Assembly (NCBI RefSeq): GCF_003688495.1
Contig: NZ_REFH01000010.1
Span: 465,715-529,714, forward strand
DNA length: 64,000 nt
From: Flavobacterium weaverense
Lineage (GTDB): Bacteria; Bacteroidota; Bacteroidia; Flavobacteriales; Flavobacteriaceae
Direction of reading: 5' to 3'
The notes below the pieces were generated by a model, which was given only the letters and a program-made list of their open reading frames with translations, was not told where the DNA came from and ran no database searches. Shown here piece after piece: positions 24,408-33,511 of this stretch (positions are counted from its first letter, which is position 1; every line of letters begins with the position of its first letter). Both the position numbers and the translations under genes were made by a program.

Positions 24408-25076
24408 TTATACTAAACCAAGATCTTTAGTAATAGCAATCAGATGCACATTATTAGTAGCTTTGAAATATATTTTAAGTTTATTAACGCGCTTTTCTAG
24501 ACTGCTGTTCCCATTAGGTTTTATTTCAGAATTTTTGAATTCTGCTGAAATATCTTCAATTGTTAATCCTTTCGCTAGTGACTTTAAAAGTAAAATATCG
24601 TACCGCTCAATCTCAAGTAGAGTGTTAGTTCTTAAGTTTCTTTCTATTTCGTTTGAAACTATTATTTCTTCATTATTACACAAACGATTTATTGTAGATT
24701 CAAGTTCTTGAATGCTATCTCGTCCTTTGCATACGTAAGCATTTATTCCTAAATTAGTGTACAATGATTTAATTCGGAAAGATTTGTCTTCAATTGAAAA
24801 GACGATTGTCTTTATAGTTGGTTGCACCTTTTTTATCGCCTCGATAAGTTCTTCTCCTGATGTAAGTTTGTCGTCTCTATGATCTCTTTTGAATGATAAA
24901 TCGCTAATGATTAAATCATAAGGCAAACCGTCATGCAGTGCTTTTTTAATTTTTAAAAACGCGTCATCACAATATTTACTATGGTTGATTTCATTAATAC
25001 CTAACTTTTGTAATAATTGAATTATGGCAAAACTAATAGTATCTAAATCTTCAGCAATTAAAACTTTGGTAAACAT
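24408..25076 (-). CDS. Response regulator (receiver plus LuxR-type HTH)
   Basis: 222 residues. Receiver domain 1-125: acidic pocket E9/D10, phospho-acceptor Asp 59 (LIISDLSF), Ser 94 switch and Lys 117. The C-terminus (about 150-222, LEIERYDILLLKSLAKGLTIEDISAEF, then SSLEKRVNKLKIYFKATNN and a final LGL) follows the LuxR/GerE DNA-binding pattern. It lies 11 bases after the histidine kinase gene and is its evident partner. Targets are unknown; the dyad at 23898 is a candidate site (inference). Confidence 0.88.
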   Translation of the reverse strand: MFTKVLIAEDLDTISFAIIQLLQKLGINEINHSKYCDDAFLKIKKALHDGLPYDLIISDLSFKRDHRDDKLTSGEELIEAIKKVQPTIKTIVFSIEDKSFRIKSLYTNLGINAYVCKGRDSIQELESTINRLCNNEEIIVSNEIERNLRTNTLLEIERYDILLLKSLAKGLTIEDISAEFKNSEIKPNGNSSLEKRVNKLKIYFKATNNVHLIAITKDLGLV

Positions 25077-25087
25077 AACTTTTTCAA

Positions 25088-26818
25088 TTAGATGGGAAGA
25101 ACAATTTTCGTTTTGAATCCTTTATTGGATTTACTGTCAAAAGTAATTGTTCCGTCCATAGCTTGAATACGGTTTTCCACATTTTGAAGACCATTTTTCA
25201 AAATTATTTTATCAAGTTCTAATCCAACGCCATTATCACTGTAGTCCAACTGTAATTTATCGTCTATTTTTTTGAAAGTTAAAACAACTAATGAGCTTTT
25301 ACTATGCTTTTTCATGTTCACTAATAGTTCTTGGATTACGCGATAAATAGTAATCTTTTTAGTTTCGTCAATATTTAACCAGTTAACTTCTTCCAATCCA
25401 TTAATTATAATATTTAAGGAAGTCGTATTAAATCCAGACATCATTTCCTTGAGATTTGGCACGAATGAAACTCCAGTTTCAATGCTGCTATTTTCTCTTG
25501 AAATGTTTCGTGTTCTCGAATAAATGGTATCTAGATTGGTAAGTAAAGTTTCTTTATTTTCAATGGTAGATAAATCTTGTGTTTCAGTAAAAGCCATCGC
25601 TTGATATACATCGTTTGCTAACTCATCATGTAATTTTTTGGCAATTCTGATTTCGGTTTTGTAAGATATTCTTATTTTTTCTTTCTTGCTTTTTTGAAAT
25701 AAAAAATAGTAAATAAAACTACCGATAACGGTAATAAGTCCAACAACCAAATAAAGTAATAAATTCTTATTTTTTTGTTTTTCTAATTGAAGTGCAGACT
25801 CTATTTTTTGCGTTCTAAGATTAATATTTTCTTCTTTTTCTTTTTTAGAATCATATTTTATTTTGGCAAATTGTTTTTTAGAATTTTGTCTGACTTTTTG
25901 AATACTATCGTTCAGATGCAAGTAAGCTAAAGCAAATGATTTTAAATCATCTCCTGTATTTTGCTCTATTAAGCTTTTTAAAAATTTGAGACGTATTTCA
26001 ATGACATTTAGTATTGTAGCTTTTTCTAAACCAAGAAGTAAGTAAGTATTAGATAAGTTTGGATTTTTCTTTTTGTAATATTCTGATAAATTATAATAGC
26101 TCGATAATAATCCCCAGTTATCTTTAATTTCCTTTCTGAGTTCTAAACCTTTGTTTAAAAGTGGAAGTGCTTTTGCATTATCTAGTTTAAAGTAATTGTT
26201 ACCTAGATTATCGACAACATAAGCATAATGTTCTGGATTATTTATAAGCTCTTTTTTTTGAATTAATGGTAAGAGAATTTCAACTGCTTTTTGATAATTG
26301 CCTTCTTCCGTGTAAGCTAAACTTATATTATTAATAATATGACATCTTATTAGCTCGTCTGTTTTTGAATTTATAGCTTTTTTTAAATAAAATATAGCAT
26401 TTTTGTTATCAAAGGTCAATAAGTAATTATTTCCTAAGCCTATATATAAGTTAGTTTCTCCATAAGGATATTTGTTGTTATTTTCAAGGAAAGGTAATGC
26501 CTCTACGCTAGTATCTTCGCTTCCGGAATAATCTCCCTGTTTGCGCTGCATTTCAGCCATCCATGATAATGAGTGAATGATTATCGAAGTGTCTTTTTGT
26601 ATTTCTGCAGTATATCTTGCTTTATTAAAATAGTAATAAGAACTATCAAAATTACTGTTATCATTACTCTTATAACCAAGTTCAAGATACTTATTTATAG
26701 TGGTCCTGTCTCTTTTTTTAGGTAATTCAGGTATTTCTTTAGCACATGAATTCAACAGTAGAGTAAGAATTATTACTACGTTAATACAAATGAGAGGATA
26801 TTTGTTATTTGAATTCAT
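25088..26818 (-). CDS. TPR-containing sensor histidine kinase, lipoprotein-like N-terminus
   Basis: 576 residues. A lipobox (LLLNSC, Cys 25) is followed by a periplasmic TPR array (about 40-290), a coiled coil, one membrane segment (352-374) and a cytoplasmic kinase of the HisKA_3/NarX type: phospho-acceptor His 397 in AKKLHDELANDVYQ, N-box region IYRVIQELLVNMKKHSKS, and DNGVGL plus GLQNVENRIQAMDG in the ATPase. Having both a lipobox and a TM is odd; the N-terminus may simply be a signal anchor. It phosphorylates the regulator encoded 11 bases downstream. Confidence 0.9.
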   Translation of the reverse strand: MNSNNKYPLICINVVIILTLLLNSCAKEIPELPKKRDRTTINKYLELGYKSNDNSNFDSSYYYFNKARYTAEIQKDTSIIIHSLSWMAEMQRKQGDYSGSEDTSVEALPFLENNNKYPYGETNLYIGLGNNYLLTFDNKNAIFYLKKAINSKTDELIRCHIINNISLAYTEEGNYQKAVEILLPLIQKKELINNPEHYAYVVDNLGNNYFKLDNAKALPLLNKGLELRKEIKDNWGLLSSYYNLSEYYKKKNPNLSNTYLLLGLEKATILNVIEIRLKFLKSLIEQNTGDDLKSFALAYLHLNDSIQKVRQNSKKQFAKIKYDSKKEKEENINLRTQKIESALQLEKQKNKNLLLYLVVGLITVIGSFIYYFLFQKSKKEKIRISYKTEIRIAKKLHDELANDVYQAMAFTETQDLSTIENKETLLTNLDTIYSRTRNISRENSSIETGVSFVPNLKEMMSGFNTTSLNIIINGLEEVNWLNIDETKKITIYRVIQELLVNMKKHSKSSLVVLTFKKIDDKLQLDYSDNGVGLELDKIILKNGLQNVENRIQAMDGTITFDSKSNKGFKTKIVLPI

Positions 26819-26892
26819 TGCACGAAATTACTGAAATTAATATTTAAAAGAACACCTATTAATTATTTTAGTTTTATATTTCGTTATAAATT

Positions 26893-26925
26893 AAAAAACC
26901 CCATCTCGCATTGCGGATGGGGTTT
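26893..26925 (-). terminator. Terminator of the thrS-infC-rpmI-rplT operon
   Basis: ACCCCATC / GATGGGGT stem around a 10-base loop, followed on the minus strand by six T. It lies 38 bases past rplT. Confidence 0.92.
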
Positions 26926-26962
26926 GTATAAGTAAGTAATCTAAATTATGTTGATAAAACGT

Positions 26963-27307
26963 TTATTTTACTTTATTAAGTATTGCTTTGAAAGCTTCTG
27001 GGTGATTCATAGCTAAATCTGCAAGAACTTTACGGTTCAATTCGATATTATTCTTTTTCACCTGACCCATGAATTGAGAATAAGACATTCCTTCTAATCT
27101 AGCTCCAGCGTTAATACGCTGAATCCATAATGAACGGAAATTTCTTTTATTCACTTTTCTATCACGGTAAGCGTAGCACATTGCTTTCTCTACCGCGTTC
27201 TTAGCAACTGTCCAAACGTTTTTACGTCTACCAAAGAAACCTTTGGCTTGCTTCATTATTTTTTTTCTTCTTGCTCTTTTTGCAACTGAATTTACCGATC
27301 TTGGCAT
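26963..27307 (-). CDS. rplT: Ribosomal protein L20
   Basis: 114 residues with the invariant start [32 protein letters not shown] and a C-terminal globular domain ([23 protein letters not shown]). It nucleates 50S assembly by binding 23S rRNA. Last gene of thrS-infC-rpmI-rplT. The 174-base gap before it holds low-complexity iterated DNA rather than a recognisable L20 leader; autoregulation through mRNA folding cannot be excluded. Confidence 0.98.
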   Translation of the reverse strand: MPRSVNSVAKRARRKKIMKQAKGFFGRRKNVWTVAKNAVEKAMCYAYRDRKVNKRNFRSLWIQRINAGARLEGMSYSQFMGQVKKNNIELNRKVLADLAMNHPEAFKAILNKVK

Positions 27308-27481
27308 AATTTTATTGTTTTTTTGTAGCAGGCGGCTTGAATTTAATCAAAAGCACTTAATGGCCATACTCCAAGGTTATTTTAAATTGTTTTAACCTAA
27401 AGAAATCTTTAGTCAAATGTCAAAAGTCGGATGTCGAAAGTAATTAACTTTAGACTTTAAGACTTTCTAACTTTAGACTTA
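27308..27481. repeat. Low-complexity iterated tract between rpmI and rplT
   Basis: The part from about 27405 to 27480 is made of near-repeats of AAAGTC/GACTTT and TTAGACTT units in both orientations (GACTTTAAGACTTTC, AACTTTAGACTT). Such tracts can fold on themselves. Similar units recur in the infC-rpmI gap. No gene. Confidence 0.6.
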
Positions 27482-27679
27482 TTAGATAATTCTTAATTGT
27501 TGTTTAATACTTTTCATATCTGTTTTGTGAACTAGCGCAGTATGTGTCAATGCTAATTTACGTTTTTTAGATTTTTTAGTCAAGATGTGACTTTTAAAAG
27601 CATGCTTTCTTTTAATCTTTCCAGAACCAGTAACTTTAAAACGTTTCTTGGCGCTAGATTTGGTTTTCATTTTAGGCAT
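27482..27679 (-). CDS. rpmI: Ribosomal protein L35
   Basis: 65 residues, the normal size, starting [24 protein letters not shown] and extremely basic. Component of the 50S subunit. Third gene of the operon, between infC and rplT, the order conserved across bacteria. Both flanking gaps are unusually long for this operon (115 and 174 bases) and filled with iterated tracts. Confidence 0.98.
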   Translation of the reverse strand: MPKMKTKSSAKKRFKVTGSGKIKRKHAFKSHILTKKSKKRKLALTHTALVHKTDMKSIKQQLRII

Positions 27680-27794
27680 TTTTTCCTAGTGTTTTAATTT
27701 ATTCTTACTTACTTATCTTCTAGTCTTAAAGTAGAAAGTTTTAAAGTCATAAAGTGAAAACTTTAGACATTACAACTTGCGACTTTGGACTTAT
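27680..27794. repeat. Low-complexity iterated tract between infC and rpmI
   Basis: From about 27719 the DNA consists of variants of the unit (T)AAAGT(C/T) and its complement (AGTCTTAAAGTAGAAAG, TTAAAGTCATAAAG, ACTTTAGAC, GACTTTGGACTT), ending at the infC stop codon. Same family as the tract between rpmI and rplT. Confidence 0.6.
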
Positions 27795-28352
27795 TTATTT
27801 CTTCTTCTTAGGAGCAATGAACATAATCATTCTCTTTCCTTCTAGAACCGGCATAGCTTCTACTTTACCAAATTCTTCTAGATCTGTTGCTAATCTTAAT
27901 AATAAGATTTGACCTTGATCTTTATAGATAATAGAACGTCCTTTAAAGAAAACGAATGCTTTTAACTTAGCACCTTCTTTTAAGAATTTCTCTGCGTTCT
28001 TTCTCTTAAATTCATAATCATGCTCATCTGTTTGTGGTCCAAAACGGATTTCTTTAACAGTAACTTGAGTAGATTTTGCTTTTAGGACTTTATCACGTTT
28101 CTTTTGTTCATAAACAAATTTCTTGTAGTCCATTATTTTACAAACTGGCGGCTCAGCATTAGGTGAGATTTCAACTAAATCCAATTCGAATTGATCTGCC
28201 AATCTTAGCGCTTCTGTAAGTTTAAAAACTCCAGGCTCTATATTTTCACCTACAAGTCGTACTTCTTGTATACCACGAATAAGGCCGTTTATTCTATGGG
28301 CATCTTTTTTTTCTACGCGAGGTTGGTAACCTCTGTTGCTTCTTATTGCTAT
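27795..28352 (-). CDS. infC: Translation initiation factor IF-3, apparent AUA start
   Basis: 185 residues if it starts at the ATA codon at 28352. The conserved N-domain extends well upstream of the first standard start (a TTG at 28202): codons before it read [17 protein letters not shown], then [16 protein letters not shown], and continue into [29 protein letters not shown]. No ATG, GTG or TTG exists in frame between the conserved N-terminus and the thrS stop 16 bases upstream; ATA-GCA-ATA-AGA fits the usual (M)AIR start. IF-3 discriminates against non-AUG starts, so this codon would allow autoregulation as known for the AUU start in E. coli. Confidence 0.93.
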   Translation of the reverse strand: MAIRSNRGYQPRVEKKDAHRINGLIRGIQEVRLVGENIEPGVFKLTEALRLADQFELDLVEISPNAEPPVCKIMDYKKFVYEQKKRDKVLKAKSTQVTVKEIRFGPQTDEHDYEFKRKNAEKFLKEGAKLKAFVFFKGRSIIYKDQGQILLLRLATDLEEFGKVEAMPVLEGKRMIMFIAPKKKK

Positions 28353-28368
28353 GACTTTATAATTTAAG

Positions 28369-30315
28369 TTAAACTGTAAATACTTTTAATGTTTTGCTGA
28401 TTTCATCATTTACAATTGCAGCAAATTCATCGATTGTAATTGTAATATTTCCTTTCCCTTCTTGACCGTGACGACGGATAGAAATTGTTCCATTTTTCTC
28501 TTCTTCTTCACCTACGATTAACATGAATGGGATTTTTTGCATCTCTGCATCCCTAATTTTCTTGCCTATAGTCTCGTTTCTGTTATCAATGAGGGCGCGA
28601 ATTTCGTGATTTTCTAGCAAATCTAAAACTTTTTTCGCATATATTTCATATTTCTCGCTCAAAGACAATATTATAGCCTGTTCTGGTATTAACCAAAGTG
28701 GGAAATTCCCTGCTGTATGTTCTAATAATATTGCTATAAAACGTTCCATTGAACCAAATGGAGCTCTGTGAATCATCACAGGTCTATGTAATTCATTGTC
28801 AGAACCTTTGTATGTCAAATCAAAACGTTCTGGTAAGTTATAATCTACCTGAATTGTACCTAACTGCCATTGTCTTCCTAAAGCATCTTTTACCATGAAA
28901 TCCAGTTTTGGACCGTAGAAAGCAGCTTCACCATATTCAATAACAGTATTTAATCCTTTATCGGCTGCAGCGCTTATGATCGCATTCTCTGCTTTTTCCC
29001 AATTCTCATCAGTACCAATATATTTTTCTCTATTTTCTTTGTCTCTCAATGATATCTGAGCTGTGAAATTTTCGAAACCTAAAGAACCAAATACATAAAG
29101 TACCAAGTCAATTACTTTTTTAAATTCCTCGTCTAATTGATCAGGCGTACAAAAAATATGTGCATCGTCTTGAGTAAAACCACGTACACGGGTTAAACCA
29201 TGTAATTCACCACTTTGTTCGTACCTGTAAACAGTACCAAACTCAGCATAACGCTTTGGTAAATCTTTATATGACCACGGACGTACATTATAAATTTCGC
29301 AGTGATGCGGACAGTTCATCGGTTTTAATAAAAACTCTTCACCTTCATGCGGAGTTGTTATTGGTTGAAAACTATCAGCTCCGTATTTTGCATAGTGACC
29401 GGAAGTTACATATAATTCTTTCTGACCAATATGTGGAGTAACCACTTGCTCGTAACCTGCTTTTTTCTGTGCTTTTTTCAAGAATTGCTCTAAACGCTCT
29501 CTTAAAGCAGCTCCTTTTGGTAACCATAAAGGTAAACCTTGACCAACTTTTGCTGAAAAAGCAAATAATTCAAGTTCTTTACCTAATTTTCTATGATCTC
29601 GACGTTTTGCTTCTTCAAGTAACGCTAAGTATTCTGTCAGATCTTTTTGTTTAGGGAATGATGTTCCATAAACACGAGTCAATTGCTTATTTTTCTCATC
29701 ACCACGCCAGTAAGCGCCAGCAACACTCATGATTTTCATCGCTTTGATAATCCCAGTGTTTGGAATATGCCCACCACGACATAAATCAGTAAAAGTATCA
29801 TGATCGCAGAATGTAATTGTTCCGTCCTCAAGATTTGTGATTAATTCTGTTTTATAAACGTTGTCTTTGTATAATTCTAAAGCTTCTGCTTTAGTTACAG
29901 GGCGTAATTTAAACTCATGTTTTCCTCTTGAAATTTCAAGAACGCGGTCTTCAATTTTTTTGAAATCAGCATCTGTAATTTTATGATCTTCAAAATCAAC
30001 ATCATAGTAAAATCCATTAGAGATTGCTGGCCCAAGAGTTAATTTAATTCCTGGATACATTTCTTCTAAAACTTGCGCCATAACGTGCGAAGTAGAATGC
30101 CAAAAAGCTTTCTTACCATTCTCGTCGTTCCAAGTAAATAATGTAAGATTTCCGTCCGTTGTCAATGGAGTAGAGGTTTCAATAGTTGTACCATTAAAAG
30201 AAGCTGAAATTACATTTCTAGCAAATCCTTCACTAATGCTTTTTGCAACATCCATAGGAGTTACATCAGAAGCATACTCTCTAATTGACCCATCGGGTAA
30301 AGTAATCTTAATCAT
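28369..30315 (-). CDS. thrS: Threonyl-tRNA synthetase
   Basis: 648 residues with all domains: N-terminal TGS (1-60), editing domain with [11 protein letters not shown] and the [11 protein letters not shown] motif, class II catalytic core ([37 protein letters not shown] with zinc ligands Cys and His, [14 protein letters not shown]) and an anticodon-binding domain. It charges tRNA-Thr in the cytoplasm. First gene of thrS-infC-rpmI-rplT. I see no T-box or obvious operator in the 200-base leader. Confidence 0.98.
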   Translation of the reverse strand: MIKITLPDGSIREYASDVTPMDVAKSISEGFARNVISASFNGTTIETSTPLTTDGNLTLFTWNDENGKKAFWHSTSHVMAQVLEEMYPGIKLTLGPAISNGFYYDVDFEDHKITDADFKKIEDRVLEISRGKHEFKLRPVTKAEALELYKDNVYKTELITNLEDGTITFCDHDTFTDLCRGGHIPNTGIIKAMKIMSVAGAYWRGDEKNKQLTRVYGTSFPKQKDLTEYLALLEEAKRRDHRKLGKELELFAFSAKVGQGLPLWLPKGAALRERLEQFLKKAQKKAGYEQVVTPHIGQKELYVTSGHYAKYGADSFQPITTPHEGEEFLLKPMNCPHHCEIYNVRPWSYKDLPKRYAEFGTVYRYEQSGELHGLTRVRGFTQDDAHIFCTPDQLDEEFKKVIDLVLYVFGSLGFENFTAQISLRDKENREKYIGTDENWEKAENAIISAAADKGLNTVIEYGEAAFYGPKLDFMVKDALGRQWQLGTIQVDYNLPERFDLTYKGSDNELHRPVMIHRAPFGSMERFIAILLEHTAGNFPLWLIPEQAIILSLSEKYEIYAKKVLDLLENHEIRALIDNRNETIGKKIRDAEMQKIPFMLIVGEEEEKNGTISIRRHGQEGKGNITITIDEFAAIVNDEISKTLKVFTV

Positions 30316-30518
30316 TTTTTAAAATTTTATGAATGCAAAGATAGATTATTAGGAAAAGACAAGCAATAAATAGGTGATGTTTGTTAGTCTAAACTTTACA
30401 AAATAACGAAGTATTTTAAAAATGATCTGTTAATAAGGTAGTAGTTCACTCTTTTAACGATATTAACTGATAAAAAATTTAAAAATAGTATTTTTTGACA
30501 ACTGCAAAACTATCAATT

Positions 30519-31118
30519 TTACAAGTCAATTTTTCTTAATTCGATGTAGTTTCTATTTAGTTTTTTTAGAAGAATTCCATAAATTAATTGATAAAAAAGC
30601 CATACAGCGCCAATTAAAAATGCAATGAAAAACAACATTAGAACACAGATTAAAACCATTTTTCCACCCGGACTATTTGCAGCTTCATTTTGGAATTCAT
30701 TAAAGAATACTATTACTGAAACAACAAAAACTAGCATTAGATTGAAAATAATGTAATAGCGCACAGTTTTCCTAGTATTTAATATGCATTCCATCAACTT
30801 TTTTGTATTCGAAGTAACAGTAATAGAACGGTAATTTCTATAAAATAAATACATAAAAAATAATGCCACTCCATAGCTTAAATAATCTAAAAAGCTAATT
30901 AGTATCTCAACTATTGGTGATTCACTCGTTTTTTCAGTTGGCATTAAATAACTTAATGAATTCAATACTATAAATTCTAATATACTAATTATAAAAATCC
31001 ACTTCACAATGGAAGATGATCTTTTATGAATCATTTTATAAATGTCATTTTCCGATACTTGCGCAAAAGAATTATCGATCTTTTGCCAATCCTTTTTTAA
31101 TAAATCCAGCTCTTTCAT
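30519..31118 (-). CDS. Membrane protein paired with an ECF sigma factor
   Basis: 199 residues. A soluble N-terminal 35 residues (LDLLKKDWQKIDNSFAQVSENDIYKMIHKRSSS) precede four hydrophobic segments (about 36-57, 70-95, 118-138, 150-180). Its ATG overlaps the sigma gene stop by 4 bases, so it is translationally coupled and likely regulates that sigma factor. It lacks the one-TM zinc-type anti-sigma layout. I do not know a named family. Confidence 0.65.
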   Translation of the reverse strand: MKELDLLKKDWQKIDNSFAQVSENDIYKMIHKRSSSIVKWIFIISILEFIVLNSLSYLMPTEKTSESPIVEILISFLDYLSYGVALFFMYLFYRNYRSITVTSNTKKLMECILNTRKTVRYYIIFNLMLVFVVSVIVFFNEFQNEAANSPGGKMVLICVLMLFFIAFLIGAVWLFYQLIYGILLKKLNRNYIELRKIDL

Positions 31119-31618
31119 ATTCCTAATGGATTTAATATTTTTTTTAATTTCCCTTTTATCCTATTCATTTTTACACGAGCATTAACTTCGCTAATCCCTA
31201 GTGTTTCTGATATTTCATGATAATCCTTATCTTCAAGATACATAAATATCAACGCTTTCTCAATGTCATTTAGTTGGTAAACCGCCTTATACATCAATTT
31301 CATTTGTTCTTCTTCTTCATAATCATACTCTACATCATTCAGGAAATGCTGCCTTCCTTCAAATTCTACTGTATTTATGGAGCGCTTTGTTTTTCTGTAC
31401 AGCGTAATTGCGGTATTCAGTGCTACTCGATAAGCCCAAGTGGAGAATTTACTATCACCTCTAAACTTCGGGAATGCTTTCCACAACTGAATCGTGATTT
31501 CTTGGAACAAATCCTTGTGGGCATCATCGTCATTAGTATATAACCTACAAATCTTGTGGATTATATTCTGATTTTCACGCAGCTGCTTGACAAAAGAATG
31601 TTCTAAATTTTCACTCAT
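31115..31618 (-). CDS. ECF-type RNA polymerase sigma factor
   Basis: 167 residues. Region 2 (HKDLFQEITIQLWKAFPKFRGDSKFSTWAYRVALNTAI) and region 4 (LNDIEKALIFMYLEDKDYHEISETLGISEVNARVKMNRIKGKL) are complete, typical of group IV sigma factors. The next gene is a multi-pass membrane protein overlapping by 4 bases. Target promoters are unknown. This is the second sigma/membrane-protein pair in the window. Confidence 0.95.
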   Translation of the reverse strand: MSENLEHSFVKQLRENQNIIHKICRLYTNDDDAHKDLFQEITIQLWKAFPKFRGDSKFSTWAYRVALNTAITLYRKTKRSINTVEFEGRQHFLNDVEYDYEEEEQMKLMYKAVYQLNDIEKALIFMYLEDKDYHEISETLGISEVNARVKMNRIKGKLKKILNPLGI

Positions 31619-31709
31619 ATATAGGTTAGTAATCCATTGATGGATTTTGTTACAAAGTAGCGGCTTTTTTTTAGGAGCACATACATATTAATTCAAAAAG
31701 TTATTTTGT

Positions 31710-31788
31710 CCTGCTTTGCGCTGTATCCTTGTTAATTGTGTCGCTACGCACACAATCAGCAAGGGATGTCACTACAATCAGGGCTAAA
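31710..31788 (-). repeat. Structured interspersed repeat, family A
   Basis: Read on the minus strand it begins TAGCCCTGATTGTAGTGA and ends GCGCAAAGCAGGAC, with a central hairpin (ATCC-CTTG...CAAGGAT enclosing ATTGTGT...ACACAAT). The same end sequences bound the element at 49324-49468. Located between a sigma gene and NDH-2. No coding capacity. Confidence 0.6.
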
Positions 31789-31882
31789 TGACCACGTTTT
31801 ATTTTCAATACACTCTTGTGACAAAGTCAATTTAGTTAAAAAGTCATTAAAGTTTAACACTTGGTTTTCAATCTACAATCAA

Positions 31883-31898
31883 TCCCGAAAGTTCGGGA
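31883..31898. other. Short perfect palindrome
   Basis: TCCCGAAAGTTCGGGA, a 7-bp dyad with a 2-base centre, inside an iterated AATCAA-rich tract (31864-31926) that shares the 13-mer AATCTACAATCAA with the tract at 33457-33511. Confidence 0.5.
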
Positions 31899-31965
31899 CA
31901 CTATTCATCAATCACAAATCAAAAATGTTTTCAATTTAAATATTCGTCAATTGTTTTCAAGACTC

Positions 31966-32003
31966 GGCTCCCATCTCCTTCGGAGAGGGGTTGGGGGAGA
32001 GGA
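31966..32003 (+). repeat. C/G-rich element ahead of NDH-2
   Basis: CTCCCATCTCCTTCGGAGAG followed by a GGGGTTGGGGGAGAGG half. The two halves are complementary (CTCCTTCGGAG hairpin, CTCCC/GGGAG). It is sharply more GC-rich than its surroundings and resembles short dispersed repeats seen in many bacterial genomes. It lies 49 bases before the NDH-2 start. Confidence 0.55.
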
Positions 32004-32051
32004 TATTACTTCGTATATTAGCAAATCTTAATTTCAGCATCAAGAATCTAT

Positions 32052-33356
32052 ATGAATATCCCACATTCAACATTACCTAGAGTAGTTATTATTGGCGGCG
32101 GCTTCGCAGGAATTGCATTAGCTAAAAAATTAAAAAATAAAAAAGTACAAGTCGTTCTTTTAGACAAGCACAATTATCATAATTTCCAACCTTTAATGTA
32201 CCAAGTTGCGACGGGAGGACTCGAAGCAGGCTCGATTGCTTATCCAATTCGGAAAGTGATTCAAGAATATGATGATTTTTATTTCAGACTAACGAATGTT
32301 GAAGAAATCGATACGGTCAATAAAAAAGTAATTGCCGAAATAGGAGAGTTGAGTTATGATTATTTGGTAATAGCGACGGGTTCGAAGACTAATTATTTTG
32401 GTAACAAAGAAATAGAGCGAAACAGTATGGCTATGAAAACCATACCGCAATCACTAAACATTCGAAGTCTGATATTAGAGAATTTCGAACAAGCAGTTTT
32501 AACTAAAGATGTAGCGGAGCAAAATAGTTTAATCAATTTTGTACTCGTTGGCGGTGGACCAACAGGAGTAGAGCTATCAGGCGCTTTGGCAGAAATGAAA
32601 AAAGCGATTCTTCAAAAAGATTATCCAGATCTTGATATTGCAAAAATGCAAATCAACCTAATTCAAAGTGGGGATAGAATACTAAACACGATGAGTGAGA
32701 AATCCTCTGCAGCAGCCGAGAAGTTTTTAGAAAACTTAGGAGTGAAAATTTGGAAAAATGTTCGTGTCACTAATTACGACGGTCGTACCATAACGACAAA
32801 TTCCGATTTAACTTTTGAAACTGCAACCGTAATTTGGACTGCGGGAGTACAAGGTGCAATTGTTGCTGGATTAGATAGTAAATCATTAGTTGAAAAAGTA
32901 GAAAGAATTAGGGTTAACGAGTTCAATCAAGTGGTAGGTTATAGCGATATTTTTGCTTTAGGCGACATTGCTTCAATGGAGTCAGAATTGTATCCACAAG
33001 GACATCCTATGATGGCGCAACCCGCTTTACAACAAGGGAAATTGCTAGGAGAAAACTTAGTGCGATTACTTCAAAATAAACCTATGAAAGCTTTCGAATA
33101 TAAAGATAAAGGTTCAATGGCAACAATTGGTAGAAATAAAGCAGTGGTTGATTTACCTAACTACAATTTTAGCGGTGTGTTTGCTTGGTTTGTCTGGATG
33201 TTTGTTCACTTATTTTCACTAATTGGATTCAAAAATAAAGCAGTAGTTTTCCTGAACTGGGTTTACAATTACATTCGCTTCGACCGTGAAGGTCGATTGA
33301 TCATTAGACCATATAAAAAGAAAAGTTTCACCACTTTTATAAGCGATGAGATATAA
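32052..33356 (+). CDS. Type II NADH:quinone oxidoreductase
   Basis: 434 residues. FAD-binding motif VVIIGGGFAGIALAKKL (10-27), the HNYHNFQPLMYQVATGGLE block typical of NDH-2, NADH-binding FVLVGGGPTGVELSGALAEM (about 170) and the second FAD motif DIFALGDIA. A C-terminal amphipathic/hydrophobic stretch (FAWFVWMFVHLFSLIGFKNK) anchors it to the inner membrane. It passes electrons from NADH to menaquinone without pumping protons. Monocistronic. Confidence 0.92.
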   Translation: MNIPHSTLPRVVIIGGGFAGIALAKKLKNKKVQVVLLDKHNYHNFQPLMYQVATGGLEAGSIAYPIRKVIQEYDDFYFRLTNVEEIDTVNKKVIAEIGELSYDYLVIATGSKTNYFGNKEIERNSMAMKTIPQSLNIRSLILENFEQAVLTKDVAEQNSLINFVLVGGGPTGVELSGALAEMKKAILQKDYPDLDIAKMQINLIQSGDRILNTMSEKSSAAAEKFLENLGVKIWKNVRVTNYDGRTITTNSDLTFETATVIWTAGVQGAIVAGLDSKSLVEKVERIRVNEFNQVVGYSDIFALGDIASMESELYPQGHPMMAQPALQQGKLLGENLVRLLQNKPMKAFEYKDKGSMATIGRNKAVVDLPNYNFSGVFAWFVWMFVHLFSLIGFKNKAVVFLNWVYNYIRFDREGRLIIRPYKKKSFTTFISDEI

Positions 33357-33456
33357 AAAGTATTATTTTTTGAGGTAGTGAGTTAATAGTAATTAGTAAC
33401 TAGTAATAAGTCTTTGAATGGAATTTAAATAAAGTTTACCTTGTTATTAATTGCTC

Positions 33457-33511
33457 CAAAATCAAAAGTCAAAAATCGTTAATCTACAATCAAAAATCAA
33501 AAATCAAAACT
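33457..33511. repeat. Iterated AAAATC tract
   Basis: Near-repeats of AAAATCAAAAGTC / CAAAAATCAAAAATCAAAA lying at the 3' end of the DUF3810 gene. It shares a 13-base word with the tract at 31864-31926. Confidence 0.55.

Noticed and set aside
27795..28202. Starting infC at the TTG at 28202
   Set aside because: It would remove the conserved N-domain of IF-3, which is clearly readable upstream in the same frame.
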